DNA of 62,801 bases. Origin: Bacillota bacterium (GTDB lineage Bacteria; Bacillota; Clostridia; Christensenellales; Aristaeellaceae). Both the position numbers and the translations under genes were made by a program. Under the pieces are notes generated by a model, which searched no databases, had not been told where the DNA came from, and saw nothing but the letters and a program-made list of their open reading frames with translations. Positions 35,722 to 45,239 of this stretch are shown here, in pieces. Positions within the stretch are counted from its first letter, which is position 1, and every line of letters starts with the position of its first letter. Where the stretch lies: contig JAEYOW010000025.1 in the NCBI GenBank assembly GCA_023411375.1, forward strand, positions 1 through 62,801, in the 5' to 3' direction.

Positions 35722-37449
35722 ATGAAGACTCTCTTTCCCTTTCTGAAGCCCTACCGCAGGGAATGCGTGCTCAGCCCGCTTTTCAAGCTGTTTGAAGCCA
35801 TTTTGGAGCTGCTTGTGCCGCTCATCATGGCGGCGATCATCGATTATGGTATTTCCATGCGCGATACCGGCTATGTGCTGCGTATGGGCCTGCTGCTCGT
35901 GGGCCTGGGCCTGCTTGGGCTCGCAGCCTCGGTCACGGCACAGTTTTTTGCGGCGAAGGCTGCCGTCGGCTTTGCGGCTAAGCTCCGGTCGTCGCTGTTT
36001 TCCCATATTCAGCGTTTTTCCTATACAGAGCTGGACACGCTGGGCGCGCCCACGCTTATCAACCGCATGACCACCGACCTAAACCAGGTGCAAACGGGCG
36101 TGAACATGACGCTGCGTCTGCTTCTGCGCTCGCCGTTCATCGTGTTCGGCGCGATGGTTATGGCCTTTACCGTGGACGCGAAGACCGCGCTCATTTTTGT
36201 AGCGCTGATTCCACTGCTGGCCGCCGTGGTGGTGGGGGTAATGTGGCTGACGCTGCCGCGGCACAGGCAGGTACAGGGCCAGTTGGACCGCGTGCTTTTG
36301 CACACGCGCGAAAACCTGACTGGCGTGCGCGTGCTGCGCGCCTTTAACAAGCAGGACGTCGAAATTGCCGCTTATGAGGGCGACAACGGCAAGCTTTGCG
36401 AAATGCAGCTTCGGGTGGGCAGGCTATCCGCGCTGATGAACCCGCTCACCTATGTGCTGGTCAACGGCGCGCTGGTCGCGCTTTTGTGGAGCGGCGCTTG
36501 GCAGGTTCAGGGCGGGCTGCTGTCTCAGGGCGCCGTGGTCGCTCTGGTCAATTATCTCTCGCAGATTCTGGTGGAGCTGATCAAGTTCGCCAACCTGATC
36601 GTCACCGTTACGAAGGCCGCCGCCTGCGCCGGGCGCATCGAAACGGTGCTCAAGCGGCAGCCCTCCATGGCCGAAGCCGCTTCCCCCACAGCCGCAAACG
36701 CGGACGGCGCGGGAGAGGTTCGCTTTCAGAGCGTCTCCATGCGCTATCAGGGCGCGGGCGGCGATTCGCTTACCGGTATCAGCTTCACCGCCCGCCGGGG
36801 ACAGACCGTCGGCATCATCGGCGGTACGGGCTCCGGCAAAAGCACGCTCGTCAACCTGATTCCGCGCTTTTACGACGCAGACCAAGGGCAGGTGCTCGTT
36901 GGCGGCGTGGACGTCCGGGAGCAGCCGCTTGAGGCCCTGCGCGAAAAAATCGCCGTGGTACCGCAAAAAGCCGTGCTGTTTCATGGCACCATTCGGGAAA
37001 ACCTCCTCTGGGGCAAGCGCAACGCGACCGACGCCGAGTTGTGGGCCGCCCTTGAAACCGCCCAGGCGGCCGAGGTGGTGCGCGGCAAGGCGCTCGGGCT
37101 TGACGAGCCCATCGAGCAAGGCGGCCGTAACCTGTCCGGCGGACAGCGCCAGCGGCTGACCATTGCGCGCGCGCTGGTCAAGCAGCCGGAAATTCTCATT
37201 TTGGACGATAGCGCCTCCGCCCTGGACTACGCCACCGACGCTGCGTTGCGCAAGGCGCTGCGCGAGATGGCCTCGCCCGCCACCGTCTTTGTGGTTTCCC
37301 AGCGCGCCAGCTCTATCCGCTTTGCCGACCTTATTTTGGTGCTGGACGACGGCCGGCTCGTTGGCAGCGGCACGCACGACGAACTGCTACAAGGCTGCCC
37401 CGTGTATCAGGAAATCTACTACTCGCAGTATCCCAAGGAGGTGGCGTGA
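35722..37449 (+). CDS. ABC exporter half-transporter, degenerate-site subunit
   Basis: 575 residues: six membrane helices (1-310) then a nucleotide-binding domain with Walker A GGTGSGKST, signature LSGGQRQR and Walker B ILILDDSASALD. The catalytic Glu after Walker B is replaced by Asp, as in the degenerate half of heterodimeric exporters such as TM287/288 or BmrCD. ATG at 35722 follows GGAG. The next gene encodes the partner with a one-base overlap (TGATG). Likely exports drugs, lipids or peptides; substrate unknown. Confidence 0.9.
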   Translation: MKTLFPFLKPYRRECVLSPLFKLFEAILELLVPLIMAAIIDYGISMRDTGYVLRMGLLLVGLGLLGLAASVTAQFFAAKAAVGFAAKLRSSLFSHIQRFSYTELDTLGAPTLINRMTTDLNQVQTGVNMTLRLLLRSPFIVFGAMVMAFTVDAKTALIFVALIPLLAAVVVGVMWLTLPRHRQVQGQLDRVLLHTRENLTGVRVLRAFNKQDVEIAAYEGDNGKLCEMQLRVGRLSALMNPLTYVLVNGALVALLWSGAWQVQGGLLSQGAVVALVNYLSQILVELIKFANLIVTVTKAAACAGRIETVLKRQPSMAEAASPTAANADGAGEVRFQSVSMRYQGAGGDSLTGISFTARRGQTVGIIGGTGSGKSTLVNLIPRFYDADQGQVLVGGVDVREQPLEALREKIAVVPQKAVLFHGTIRENLLWGKRNATDAELWAALETAQAAEVVRGKALGLDEPIEQGGRNLSGGQRQRLTIARALVKQPEILILDDSASALDYATDAALRKALREMASPATVFVVSQRASSIRFADLILVLDDGRLVGSGTHDELLQGCPVYQEIYYSQYPKEVA

Positions 37450-39200
37450 TGAAAAGGGACCTGTCCCGCAGGCAGACGCTGAAAACGGTGCTTCGCTATG
37501 TCGGCCGCTACCGGGGTTATCTGATCGCCTCTCTTCTTCTGTGCGTCGTAGCCGTCGCTACCACGCTCTATGTGCCCATCGTCACAGGAAGCGCCGTCGA
37601 TCTGCTGATCGGTCCCGCCCAGGTGGACTTTCACGCGCTTTGGCCGCTGCTGATTCAAATCGCCGCGCTGGTGGGCGTTACGGCGCTGGCGCAATGGCTG
37701 ATGAACCTGCTCAACAACCGAATGACCTACCACACCGTGCGCGACATCCGCTCCGATGCCTTCCGGCGCATTCAACGGCTGCCGCTTTCCTATCTGGACC
37801 AAAGCCCGACGGGCGATCTGGTTAGCCGGGTCATCGCAGACGTGGACCAGTTCGCGGACGGCCTGTTAATGGGCTTCACGCAGCTTTTCACCGGTGTTTT
37901 AACCATTCTGGGCACGCTTGTGTTTATGTACTCGGTCAACGCCGCGATCGCCACGGCGGTGGTGGTGATCACTCCCCTGTCGCTCGTGGTGGCCGCCTTT
38001 ATCGCCAAGCGCACGTTCAAGATGTTCACCCTTCAAACCAAAACACGCGGCGAACAGACCGCCATCATCGACGAGATGATCACAAACCAAAAGGTTGTGC
38101 GAGCCTTTTCCATGGAGCGGGAGACGCAGGCACGTTTTGACGAGGTAAACGGCCGCCTTGAAAAATGCAGCCTGCGCGCCATTTTCTATTCCTCGCTCAC
38201 CAATCCGGCCACGCGCTTTGTCAACGCGCTGGTTTACGCCGCGGTAGGCGTGGCGGGCGCGCTGGCGGCGGTTACAACCGGGGGCATCAGCGTGGGCCAG
38301 CTCTCCGCTTTTTTAAGCTACGCCAATCAATACACAAAGCCTTTTAACGAAATCTCCGGCGTGGTAACAGAGCTTCAGGGAGCGCTGGCGTGCGCACGCC
38401 GCGTATTCGACCTTATCGAACAGCCCGCAGAAACGCCCGATCGCGAACCCCCGACCAGCCTCGGCACGGTGGACGGTTCCGTGCGTCTTGACGGCGTAAG
38501 CTTCTCCTACGTGCCAAAACGCAAGCTGATCGAGGATTTCAACCTGAGCGTTAAACCCGGCCAGCGCGTAGCGGTCGTCGGTCCCACCGGCTGCGGAAAG
38601 ACCACGCTTATCAACCTGCTCATGCGGTTTTATGATGTAAACGAGGGCCGCATTGAAGTAAGCGGCCGGTGCATTATGGACGTCACCCGCCATAGCCTGC
38701 GCCAAAGCTACGGCATGGTGCTTCAGGAGACGTGGCTCAAAAGCGGCACCATCCGCGACAACATCACCATGGGCCGCGAAGACGCGACCGACGCGGAGGT
38801 GCTTGAGGCGGCAAAGGCAACGCATGCGCACAGCTTCATCAAGCGCCTGCCGGACGGTTACGACACCGTCATCTCCGAGGATGGCGGCAGCCTGAGTCAG
38901 GGCCAGAAACAGCTGTTGTGCATCACACGCGTCATGCTCTGCCTGCCGCCCATGCTCATTTTGGACGAGGCGACCTCCTCCATCGATACCCGCACGGAGC
39001 AACGCATCCAACGCGCGTTTGAAAAGCTGATGGCAGGGCGCACAAGCTTCATCGTTGCTCATAGGCTTTCCACCATTGAGAACGCGGACGTCATCCTTGT
39101 GATGAACCAGGGCAACGTAATCGAGCAGGGCACGCACGAGGAGCTTCTCAAAAAGGGCGGCTTCTACGCAAAGCTGTATCAAAGCCAGTTTGCGGCGTAA
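37449..39200 (+). CDS. ABC exporter half-transporter, partner subunit
   Basis: 583 residues from ATG at 37449, AAGGAGG upstream. Six membrane helices and a nucleotide-binding domain with Walker A GPTGCGKTT, Walker B LILDEATSSID with the normal catalytic Glu, and a non-standard signature LSQGQ. In a heterodimer this LSQGQ faces the Asp-containing site of the first subunit, making one degenerate and one active ATP site. The pairing of these two changes strongly supports a heterodimer. Confidence 0.92.
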   Translation: MKRDLSRRQTLKTVLRYVGRYRGYLIASLLLCVVAVATTLYVPIVTGSAVDLLIGPAQVDFHALWPLLIQIAALVGVTALAQWLMNLLNNRMTYHTVRDIRSDAFRRIQRLPLSYLDQSPTGDLVSRVIADVDQFADGLLMGFTQLFTGVLTILGTLVFMYSVNAAIATAVVVITPLSLVVAAFIAKRTFKMFTLQTKTRGEQTAIIDEMITNQKVVRAFSMERETQARFDEVNGRLEKCSLRAIFYSSLTNPATRFVNALVYAAVGVAGALAAVTTGGISVGQLSAFLSYANQYTKPFNEISGVVTELQGALACARRVFDLIEQPAETPDREPPTSLGTVDGSVRLDGVSFSYVPKRKLIEDFNLSVKPGQRVAVVGPTGCGKTTLINLLMRFYDVNEGRIEVSGRCIMDVTRHSLRQSYGMVLQETWLKSGTIRDNITMGREDATDAEVLEAAKATHAHSFIKRLPDGYDTVISEDGGSLSQGQKQLLCITRVMLCLPPMLILDEATSSIDTRTEQRIQRAFEKLMAGRTSFIVAHRLSTIENADVILVMNQGNVIEQGTHEELLKKGGFYAKLYQSQFAA

Positions 39201-39227
39201 ATCAATAACCGTTTGGAGGAAGCCGCC

Positions 39228-39416
39228 ATGGCCGATTTCACCAGCCGGGAATTGACGGAGGCGCTGGGCGCAGTCGATTCCATCATTCATAAGTGCGAAA
39301 AGGCGCAGGAAAAATTCCCGGAGGGCACATCCCATCATTCGCTTCTGCGAAACAGGCTCAAAGCCATGTATATTTCAAAGTCGCTGATTAAAGAGGCCCT
39401 CGGCAGGGTCAAATAG
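39228..39416 (+). CDS. Small uncharacterised helical protein
   Basis: 62 residues from ATG at 39228, GGAGG upstream. Charged and helical throughout (MADFTSRELTEALGAVDSII..., LLRNRLKAMYISKSLIKEAL), no membrane segment or Cys. It lies 27 bases after the ABC exporter and on the same strand, so it is probably cotranscribed. Function not recognised. Confidence 0.7.
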   Translation: MADFTSRELTEALGAVDSIIHKCEKAQEKFPEGTSHHSLLRNRLKAMYISKSLIKEALGRVK

Positions 39417-39433
39417 GCGCGCCCTCGTATGCT

Positions 39434-40624
39434 TTACCCTTGCATCCAGCCGTTCTCCCACTCGACGCGCTCCAGCCCGTGAAACGCCCTTAGTCTTTCC
39501 ATTTCCTTTTCAAGCGCCTCAACAAACGCTTCCGTCGCTCGAAAGCCCGTCTCAGGCCAGAAACGGCGCAGGGACAAAACGCCCCGCTTGCGCTCGCATA
39601 CCGGCTCAATCCGTCCCGCAAAGCGCTCCCCGTACAGCACGGGCAGCACGTAGTAACCGTATTTGCGCTGTTCAAGCGGCGTATAAATCTCCCATTTGTA
39701 ACGAAAACCAAATAGCGCTGCGATCAGCTTTCTATCCCACAGCATACAGTCCAGCGGCGGCAGAAGCCTGACGCGCTTCGCGCCGGAAAACGGCCCTTCA
39801 CAGCCGCTGAGCATTGTCAAATCCCCGGTTTTGACATAAAGCGGCTTTTCGATACCCTCAACCTCCACCGGCAAGATCTCCCCCCGGTCCAGCAGCGCTT
39901 CAAATGCCCGCCCACGTTCTGAGGCCTTCATGCCGTCGATTCCCAGCCACGCGTCGCTGGGCGCGTTCCACAGCAGGCCCACCGCTCCAATTCGCCTGAG
40001 CGCCTGCCATGTTTGCCGCTCCTGCCCGCTTTTAAACGGGCACGCCGCTCTCAGCAGCGCTTCCGGCAGGCAGACGTCCGCCGGGGCGTAGCTTTTGACC
40101 GTTCCTTTTTTATGATGCACCACCAAATCGCCCCGAAAGTAAAGCGTTTCCAGCGCTGCGCGGCTCAGGCTGGTTTCGCTCCAATACCAGTCCGCGCGCC
40201 CTGCTATGCCCAGCTCCTGTGAGGATGCACTGCCCTTTTTTTGAAGGACGCGCATTATTTCCGGCGCGATTTCGTCCACTGCGGCGCGGCTTCTGCTGCG
40301 CTCGCGGTAATACGTCCGCACATGCTCCAGACACGGCCAGTCCTCCGTCAGCATAATGCTCATATTCTTATCAAAGAAATCAATCAGCTCGCGGCGGCCA
40401 TACAAGAGCTCCTCCAGCATTCCACGCGAAAAATCCTCCACGCGCGCCAAAAACGCCAGCTCATGGCTTTTTCCGCAAACATCCACAGGGTCATACTGTA
40501 CGCAACCCACCTGCCCGACATAGGAAAGCAGCCCTTCGCTCCCCCTGAAGCGCCGTGCGCCCAGCAGTCCATGCTTCCTTAACAAAAAACGCCGTGCCTG
40601 CCGCAGGGATATCCGCGTCGCCAT
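39434..40624 (-). CDS. ycaQ: AlkZ/YcaQ family DNA glycosylase (winged helix)
   Basis: 396 residues from ATG at 40624, GGAGG 7 bases upstream; a much longer open frame upstream is a shadow. The N-terminus ATRISLRQARRFLLRKHGLLG and GCVQYDPVDVC match the family; Gln43 and Asp45 form the QxD catalytic motif of the subgroup related to E. coli YcaQ. YcaQ unhooks DNA interstrand crosslinks, and the Streptomyces relative AlkZ protects its producer against azinomycin. Three tandem winged helices and a beta barrel are expected. It is convergent with the ABC exporter operon. Which lesion it removes is not known. Confidence 0.85.
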   Translation of the reverse strand: MATRISLRQARRFLLRKHGLLGARRFRGSEGLLSYVGQVGCVQYDPVDVCGKSHELAFLARVEDFSRGMLEELLYGRRELIDFFDKNMSIMLTEDWPCLEHVRTYYRERSRSRAAVDEIAPEIMRVLQKKGSASSQELGIAGRADWYWSETSLSRAALETLYFRGDLVVHHKKGTVKSYAPADVCLPEALLRAACPFKSGQERQTWQALRRIGAVGLLWNAPSDAWLGIDGMKASERGRAFEALLDRGEILPVEVEGIEKPLYVKTGDLTMLSGCEGPFSGAKRVRLLPPLDCMLWDRKLIAALFGFRYKWEIYTPLEQRKYGYYVLPVLYGERFAGRIEPVCERKRGVLSLRRFWPETGFRATEAFVEALEKEMERLRAFHGLERVEWENGWMQG

Positions 40625-40702
40625 CTGCGCTTCCTCCATCCGCTCTTTTGCATGATCATAGCACAAGAACATTTGTTCGTCAACGTCATTCGACCATAAC
40701 CG

Positions 40703-40731
40703 TTGCAATTCGCGTCTGGCTGGGTTATACT
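40703..40731 (+). promoter_or_regulatory. Promoter of the GT1-feo operon
   Basis: TTGCAA (40703-40708), 17-base spacer, TATACT (40726-40731), 45 bases before the first gene. No Fur-like 19-bp palindrome is obvious. Confidence 0.75.
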
Positions 40732-40775
40732 GTTGATGTATAAGGACTTTTACCTGAAGGGAGGCGTTTTTCCGC

Positions 40776-42080
40776 ATGCGTATTACCATGATTTGCATAG
40801 GCTCTACGGGGGATGTGCGCCCGTATATCGTTTTGGGCAGAGAGCTTCGCGCCCGCGGCCATGATATAGCCATCTGCGCCTTCTCCGATTTTGAGACCGC
40901 TGTGAAAAAGGAGGGCATGCGCTTCAAACCTATCTCCGGCGACGTGCGGACGTTTATGACCAACATCATGAAGCCCGGCGTCAACGGCGTTTCCTACTTA
41001 AAGCAGGTGCGCGACACCCTCATAGAATTCATCGAGCCTTTCCTTCATGATTTGGAAAGCGCCTGTGAGGATGCCGAGGCCATCGTCGCCACTTATTTTG
41101 GGCAAATTATTCAGTCCATTGCCGAGGTGCGCCGCGTCCCGTTTTTTCAGACGCATTACTTTCCGATGGATAAAAATGCTCAGACGCCCATCGCCTCCGC
41201 CCCCGGCCAGCATGCCGGACGGGCCTGGAACGTGGCCACCTACCAGCTGGGTTACCTGCTCATCAGCACGCTGGAGAAATATTACCTGTCCGACTGGCGT
41301 GAGGCGCGCGGCATGAGCCCCCGCAAGCTGGAAGGCCAGCCGACCTATGAGCTTAACGGCCATACCATCCCCGTCCTTTATGCCATGAGCCCGCTGATCA
41401 TGCCCCGGCCCGTCTCCTGGGGAGCCAATATCCACATGACGGGTTACTGGCTGGACGACCGGCTCACCGACTTCACCCCCGACCCCGGGCTGCTCTCGTT
41501 TTTGGGGGATGGCGAACCGCCGGTCTATATCGGTTTTGGCTCCATGACCGGCAACGATATGGGCGAGACGCTCGCCATCGTGCTGGAGGCGCTCAGGCAA
41601 AGCGGCGTGCGCGCCGTGCTTTCCACCGGCTGGGGGGACGTGACGGTGCCAAGCCGTCCCGACCTGTACGTCGCGGGCTTCGTGCCGCACGACTGGCTGT
41701 TTAACCATGTGCGCGCCGTGGTCCATCACGGCGGGGCCGGCACCACGGCCGCCGGCATTCTGGCCGGAAGGCCCACCCTCGTCATCCCCTTCGGCGGCGA
41801 CCAGCCCTTCTGGGGCGCGCGCGTACGCGCGCTCGGCCTGGGACCCAAACCCATCCCGCGCGACAAGCTGACGGTCGCGAAGCTTTCCAAGGCGCTCACG
41901 CAGCTCACCACCATAAAGAGCTACCGCGTGGCCGCCCGAGAGCTGGGCGAGCGGCTGCGCAAGGAGGAAGGCGCCGTTACCGCCGCCAACATCATCGAAC
42001 ATGAGCTGCGCAAGTGGCTGCGCGAGGAGGGCTTGCCTCCCGCCATCGTTGCGGACGCGTCCGCAGCCAAACAGGAGTGA
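40776..42080 (+). CDS. GT1 family glycosyltransferase (sterol/UDP-glucosyltransferase-like)
   Basis: 434 residues. ICIGSTGDVRPYIVLGRELRARGH at the N-terminus and VVHHGGAGTTAAGILAGRPTLVIPFGGDQPFWG (about 314-346) are the acceptor- and UDP-sugar-binding signatures of GT-B enzymes like sterol 3-beta-glucosyltransferase. It probably glucosylates a lipid or other hydrophobic acceptor at the membrane. No signal peptide. GAAGGGAGG precedes the ATG by a rather long gap. It is followed after 10 bases by feoA, so it is the first gene of an iron operon, an unusual partner. Confidence 0.85.
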   Translation: MRITMICIGSTGDVRPYIVLGRELRARGHDIAICAFSDFETAVKKEGMRFKPISGDVRTFMTNIMKPGVNGVSYLKQVRDTLIEFIEPFLHDLESACEDAEAIVATYFGQIIQSIAEVRRVPFFQTHYFPMDKNAQTPIASAPGQHAGRAWNVATYQLGYLLISTLEKYYLSDWREARGMSPRKLEGQPTYELNGHTIPVLYAMSPLIMPRPVSWGANIHMTGYWLDDRLTDFTPDPGLLSFLGDGEPPVYIGFGSMTGNDMGETLAIVLEALRQSGVRAVLSTGWGDVTVPSRPDLYVAGFVPHDWLFNHVRAVVHHGGAGTTAAGILAGRPTLVIPFGGDQPFWGARVRALGLGPKPIPRDKLTVAKLSKALTQLTTIKSYRVAARELGERLRKEEGAVTAANIIEHELRKWLREEGLPPAIVADASAAKQE

Positions 42081-42090
42081 GTAAAAACGC

Positions 42091-42327
42091 ATGAGTGAAA
42101 TGGCAGACCGTACGCTGGCAGACTTAAAACCCGGCGAAAGCGCCGTCGTCGCTACCGTTGGGGGGGAGGACGCCCTTCACCGCCACCTTTTGGACATGGG
42201 CATCACCCCGGGCGTGAGCGTGTTGTTGCAAAAGACCGCCCCTATGGGCGACCCGGTGGAAATTCATCTGCGCGGCTATGCGCTTACCCTGCGCCTGGAG
42301 GACGCGCGGAAAATTGCTATCAGATAG
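42091..42327 (+). CDS. feoA: Ferrous iron transport protein A
   Basis: 78 residues, SH3-like FeoA domain: TLADLKPGESAVVATV... and HLLDMGITPGVSVLLQKTAPMGDPVEIHLRGYALTLR are typical. FeoA acts in the cytoplasm on FeoB. AGGAG within the end of the preceding gene serves as ribosome site. feoB follows after 45 bases. Confidence 0.94.
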   Translation: MSEMADRTLADLKPGESAVVATVGGEDALHRHLLDMGITPGVSVLLQKTAPMGDPVEIHLRGYALTLRLEDARKIAIR

Positions 42328-42372
42328 CGCGCCCGGTTATACCCATCCCCTTTCATTTTTTCATAAAGCGAG

Positions 42373-44493
42373 ATGTTCAGGATGCATTATACCTTTGCCC
42401 TGGCCGGCAATCAGAACAGCGGCAAAACGACGCTCTTCAACCAGCTTACCGGCAGCAACCAGCACGTGGGTAACTGGCCAGGCGTAACCGTTGAGCAAAA
42501 AACCGGCACCATGCTCCACCACCATCACGGCTCTCAAACCCATATCGGCCTTCCGTGGCGCGTGCGCAAGGAGGAAAAGCATGCCCGGGGGTTTACCCTG
42601 CCGGAAAAGTACAGCGACGTTACCATTGTGGACCTGCCCGGCATTTATTCCCTGAGCCCTTACTCGCTGGAAGAAATCGTCAGCCGGAACTTTATTGTCA
42701 AAGATAAGCCCGACGTGGTCATCAACATCGTGGACGCGACCAATCTGGAACGCAACCTGTACCTGACGCTTCAGCTTTTGCAACTGGGCCGGCCTGTGGT
42801 GATCGCCCTGAACATGATGGACGAGGTGCGCAGCCATGGCGATTCCATCGACCTGAAGTGCATGGAGCAGGCGCTGGGCGTGCCGGTTGTCGCCATCTGC
42901 GCGCGCAAGGGCGAGGGGCTGGACGAGCTTGTACGCCGTACCATGGAGGTGGCCCGCCACAGGCAGCTTCCCACCAAGCTGGATATCTGCGGCGGCGCGG
43001 CGCACAAGGCGCTTCACGCCATCCAGCACCTGATTGAACAGCCTGCCATGGCCCGCGACATTACGCCGCGCTACGCCGCCACCAAGCTTTTTGAGGGCGA
43101 CCAGCCCATGATGGAGGACCTTTCCCTCAGCGGCGACACCCGCCATATCATCGAGGAAATCCTTGTCGCCATGGAAAAAGAGGTAGGCATGGAGCGCGCC
43201 GCCGTCATGGCGGACACGCGATACCGGTTTATCGAAAAGGTGCTCGCAGGCTGTTATACGCGGGGTACGCCCGAGGGAGACAGCCTCACGGACCGCATCG
43301 ACAATGTGCTTACCCACCCGCTGCTTGCCATTCCGGTCTTTCTTTTGATGATGCTGACGGTGTTTTACATCACCTTCGGCCCGCTTGGCAGCTGGGTCGC
43401 GGACGGCTTTGCCGCCCTTGTGGACAACGGCATTGATTTAATCGCCGGGGCGCTGCGCGGCTGGGGGGTAGCGGACTGGGTGCAAAGCCTTGTGGTGGAG
43501 GGCGTGCTTCGCGGCGTTGGCAGCGTGCTTTCCTTCCTCCCGACCATTTTGATCCTGTTCCTGCTGCTTTCCATCCTGGAGGACAGCGGCTATATGGCGC
43601 GCGCGGCGTTTTTGATGGATAAGCCGCTTCGCAAGCTTGGCTTAAACGGCCGCAGCTTCATCCCCATGATGATGGGCTTTGGCTGTACCGTTCCCGCCGT
43701 AATGAGCGCGCGCAGCATGAACACCCAGCGCGACCGCCGCTTTACCATTATGCTCACCCCCTTTATGAGCTGCGGCGCGAAGGTTCCCATTTACGCCCTG
43801 TTCACCCGCGCGTTTTTCGGCGGCAACCAGGTGCTGGTCATGAGCGGCTTTTACCTCACAGGAATCGTTATGTCCATAATCGCCGGCCTTTTCCTAAAGC
43901 GCTTCGTTTTCCACGGGGACGCCGCGCCTTTTATCATGGAGCTGCCAAGCTACCGCCTCCCCACGCCCGCCAACGTCGCGCGGCAGATGTGGGATAAGGC
44001 GAAGGATTTTCTCAAGCGCGCGTTCACCGTTATCTTTCTGGCAACACTGGTGGTATGGTTCCTGCAGAGCTTTACCTTTAACATGAAGCCAGCGCCCGAT
44101 ATTGCCCACAGCATGCTGGGTTCCATCGCCGGCTTCATCGCCCCGCTGTTTGTTCCCGCCGGTTTTGGGTCGATTGAAGCCTCCACCGCCGTGCTTACCG
44201 GCGTGCTCGCCAAGGAGAGCGTCGTCAGCACGCTTGCGGTTTTAAGCGGGGTAGACGCGGAAAGCACGCAGATGGTCGCCAGCATGCACGCCATCTTCCC
44301 TTCCACGCTGGCCGCCGTCTCCTTCCTGCTTTTCGTGTTGCTCTATATGCCCTGCGTCGCCGCCTTCGCAACCATGCGGCGCGAGATGGAAAGCGGCCGT
44401 TGGGCGTTTGGCACCGTCGCCGCGCAGACCGCGCTGGCCTGGGTAGTGGCGACCGTCGTGTTTCAGGCCGGCAGGCTGTTGGGCCTCGCCTAG
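42373..44493 (+). CDS. feoB: Ferrous iron transporter FeoB
   Basis: 706 residues. The N-terminal G domain has G1 GNQNSGKTT (12-20), G3 DLPGIYSLSPYS and G4 NMMD; a helical insertion domain follows; then two Gate-type membrane halves with about eight helices (LEDSGYMARAAFLMD, GFGCTVPA). It imports Fe2+, coupled to nucleotide hydrolysis. The start may be ATG 42373 or ATG 42382; neither has a strong ribosome site, suggesting coupling to feoA. Confidence 0.96.
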   Translation: MFRMHYTFALAGNQNSGKTTLFNQLTGSNQHVGNWPGVTVEQKTGTMLHHHHGSQTHIGLPWRVRKEEKHARGFTLPEKYSDVTIVDLPGIYSLSPYSLEEIVSRNFIVKDKPDVVINIVDATNLERNLYLTLQLLQLGRPVVIALNMMDEVRSHGDSIDLKCMEQALGVPVVAICARKGEGLDELVRRTMEVARHRQLPTKLDICGGAAHKALHAIQHLIEQPAMARDITPRYAATKLFEGDQPMMEDLSLSGDTRHIIEEILVAMEKEVGMERAAVMADTRYRFIEKVLAGCYTRGTPEGDSLTDRIDNVLTHPLLAIPVFLLMMLTVFYITFGPLGSWVADGFAALVDNGIDLIAGALRGWGVADWVQSLVVEGVLRGVGSVLSFLPTILILFLLLSILEDSGYMARAAFLMDKPLRKLGLNGRSFIPMMMGFGCTVPAVMSARSMNTQRDRRFTIMLTPFMSCGAKVPIYALFTRAFFGGNQVLVMSGFYLTGIVMSIIAGLFLKRFVFHGDAAPFIMELPSYRLPTPANVARQMWDKAKDFLKRAFTVIFLATLVVWFLQSFTFNMKPAPDIAHSMLGSIAGFIAPLFVPAGFGSIEASTAVLTGVLAKESVVSTLAVLSGVDAESTQMVASMHAIFPSTLAAVSFLLFVLLYMPCVAAFATMRREMESGRWAFGTVAAQTALAWVVATVVFQAGRLLGLA

Positions 44494-44517
44494 GGCCGTT
44501 GAAAGGAGTTTTTCTCC

Positions 44518-44715
44518 ATGAATTTTGCGCCTGTGCTTAACGTCGTGATTCCCACCGTGCTTGTCGGCTACGGCATTTACCTCGTCTTTCGCATGATCCG
44601 CAACAGAAAGCGCGGCTGCTCCTGCGGCGGCTGTTCAGCCTGTCCCATGGCGGATAGCTGCCGCGTTGTCCGTAATCAAAAGCATCAGAAGGAGAAGGAT
44701 CATCATGAGCCATAA
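44518..44715 (+). CDS. FeoB-associated Cys-rich membrane protein
   Basis: 65 residues: one membrane helix (about 8-26), then a basic stretch and CSCGGCSACPMADSC, with five Cys in 15 residues. Small proteins of this form follow feoB in many anaerobic Firmicutes (PF12669-like) and may bind iron or an iron-sulphur cluster for FeoB. GAAAGGAG precedes the ATG. The end overlaps nrdG by 11 bases. Confidence 0.88.
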   Translation: MNFAPVLNVVIPTVLVGYGIYLVFRMIRNRKRGCSCGGCSACPMADSCRVVRNQKHQKEKDHHEP

Positions 44716-45235
44716 TATCCCCCGCTCCATGCGGCTTTACGGCCTGGTCACCGATTCCATCGTGGACGGTCCGGGCTTTCGCACCGCTATTTTTACTCAG
44801 GGCTGCCCGCACCGCTGCGAGGGCTGCCACAACCCTGAAAGCCACGATGCAAACGGCGGTACGGAATGGCTGCTTGACGATATTGAAGCAAAATTTACCG
44901 GAAACCCGCTGCTCAGCGGCATCACGTTATCCGGCGGCGAGCCGTTCAGCCAACCCGCCGCCTGCGCGGAGCTTGCGCGCCGCGCCCACGCAACGGCCCT
45001 TACCGTTTGGGTCTATTCCGGCTATACCTATGAAAAGCTACTTGACATGGCTGCTGCCGACGAAGCCGTGCGCGCGCTGCTGGACGAATGCGACGTGCTG
45101 GTGGACGGCCCTTTTGTGCTTGCCCAGCGTTCGCTGGACCTGCTCTTCTGCGGCAGCCGTAACCAGCGCGTGATCGACCTGCCTCAAACGCGCGAGCGGG
45201 GCGAGGTGGTCCGCTATGCGCCGCCGGAATGGTGA
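44705..45235 (+). CDS. nrdG: Anaerobic ribonucleotide reductase activating protein
   Basis: 176 residues from ATG at 44705 (AGAAGGAGAAGG upstream). CPHRCEGC is the CxxxCxxC radical-SAM cluster motif; LYGLVTDSIVDGPGFRTAIFTQGC and SGGEPFSQP fit NrdG. It makes the glycyl radical on NrdD. nrdD is not next to it in this window. Placement in an iron operon agrees with its 4Fe-4S need. A stop-to-start distance of 4 bases joins it to the asparaginase. Confidence 0.92.
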   Translation: MSHNIPRSMRLYGLVTDSIVDGPGFRTAIFTQGCPHRCEGCHNPESHDANGGTEWLLDDIEAKFTGNPLLSGITLSGGEPFSQPAACAELARRAHATALTVWVYSGYTYEKLLDMAAADEAVRALLDECDVLVDGPFVLAQRSLDLLFCGSRNQRVIDLPQTRERGEVVRYAPPEW

Positions 45236-45239
45236 CGGT

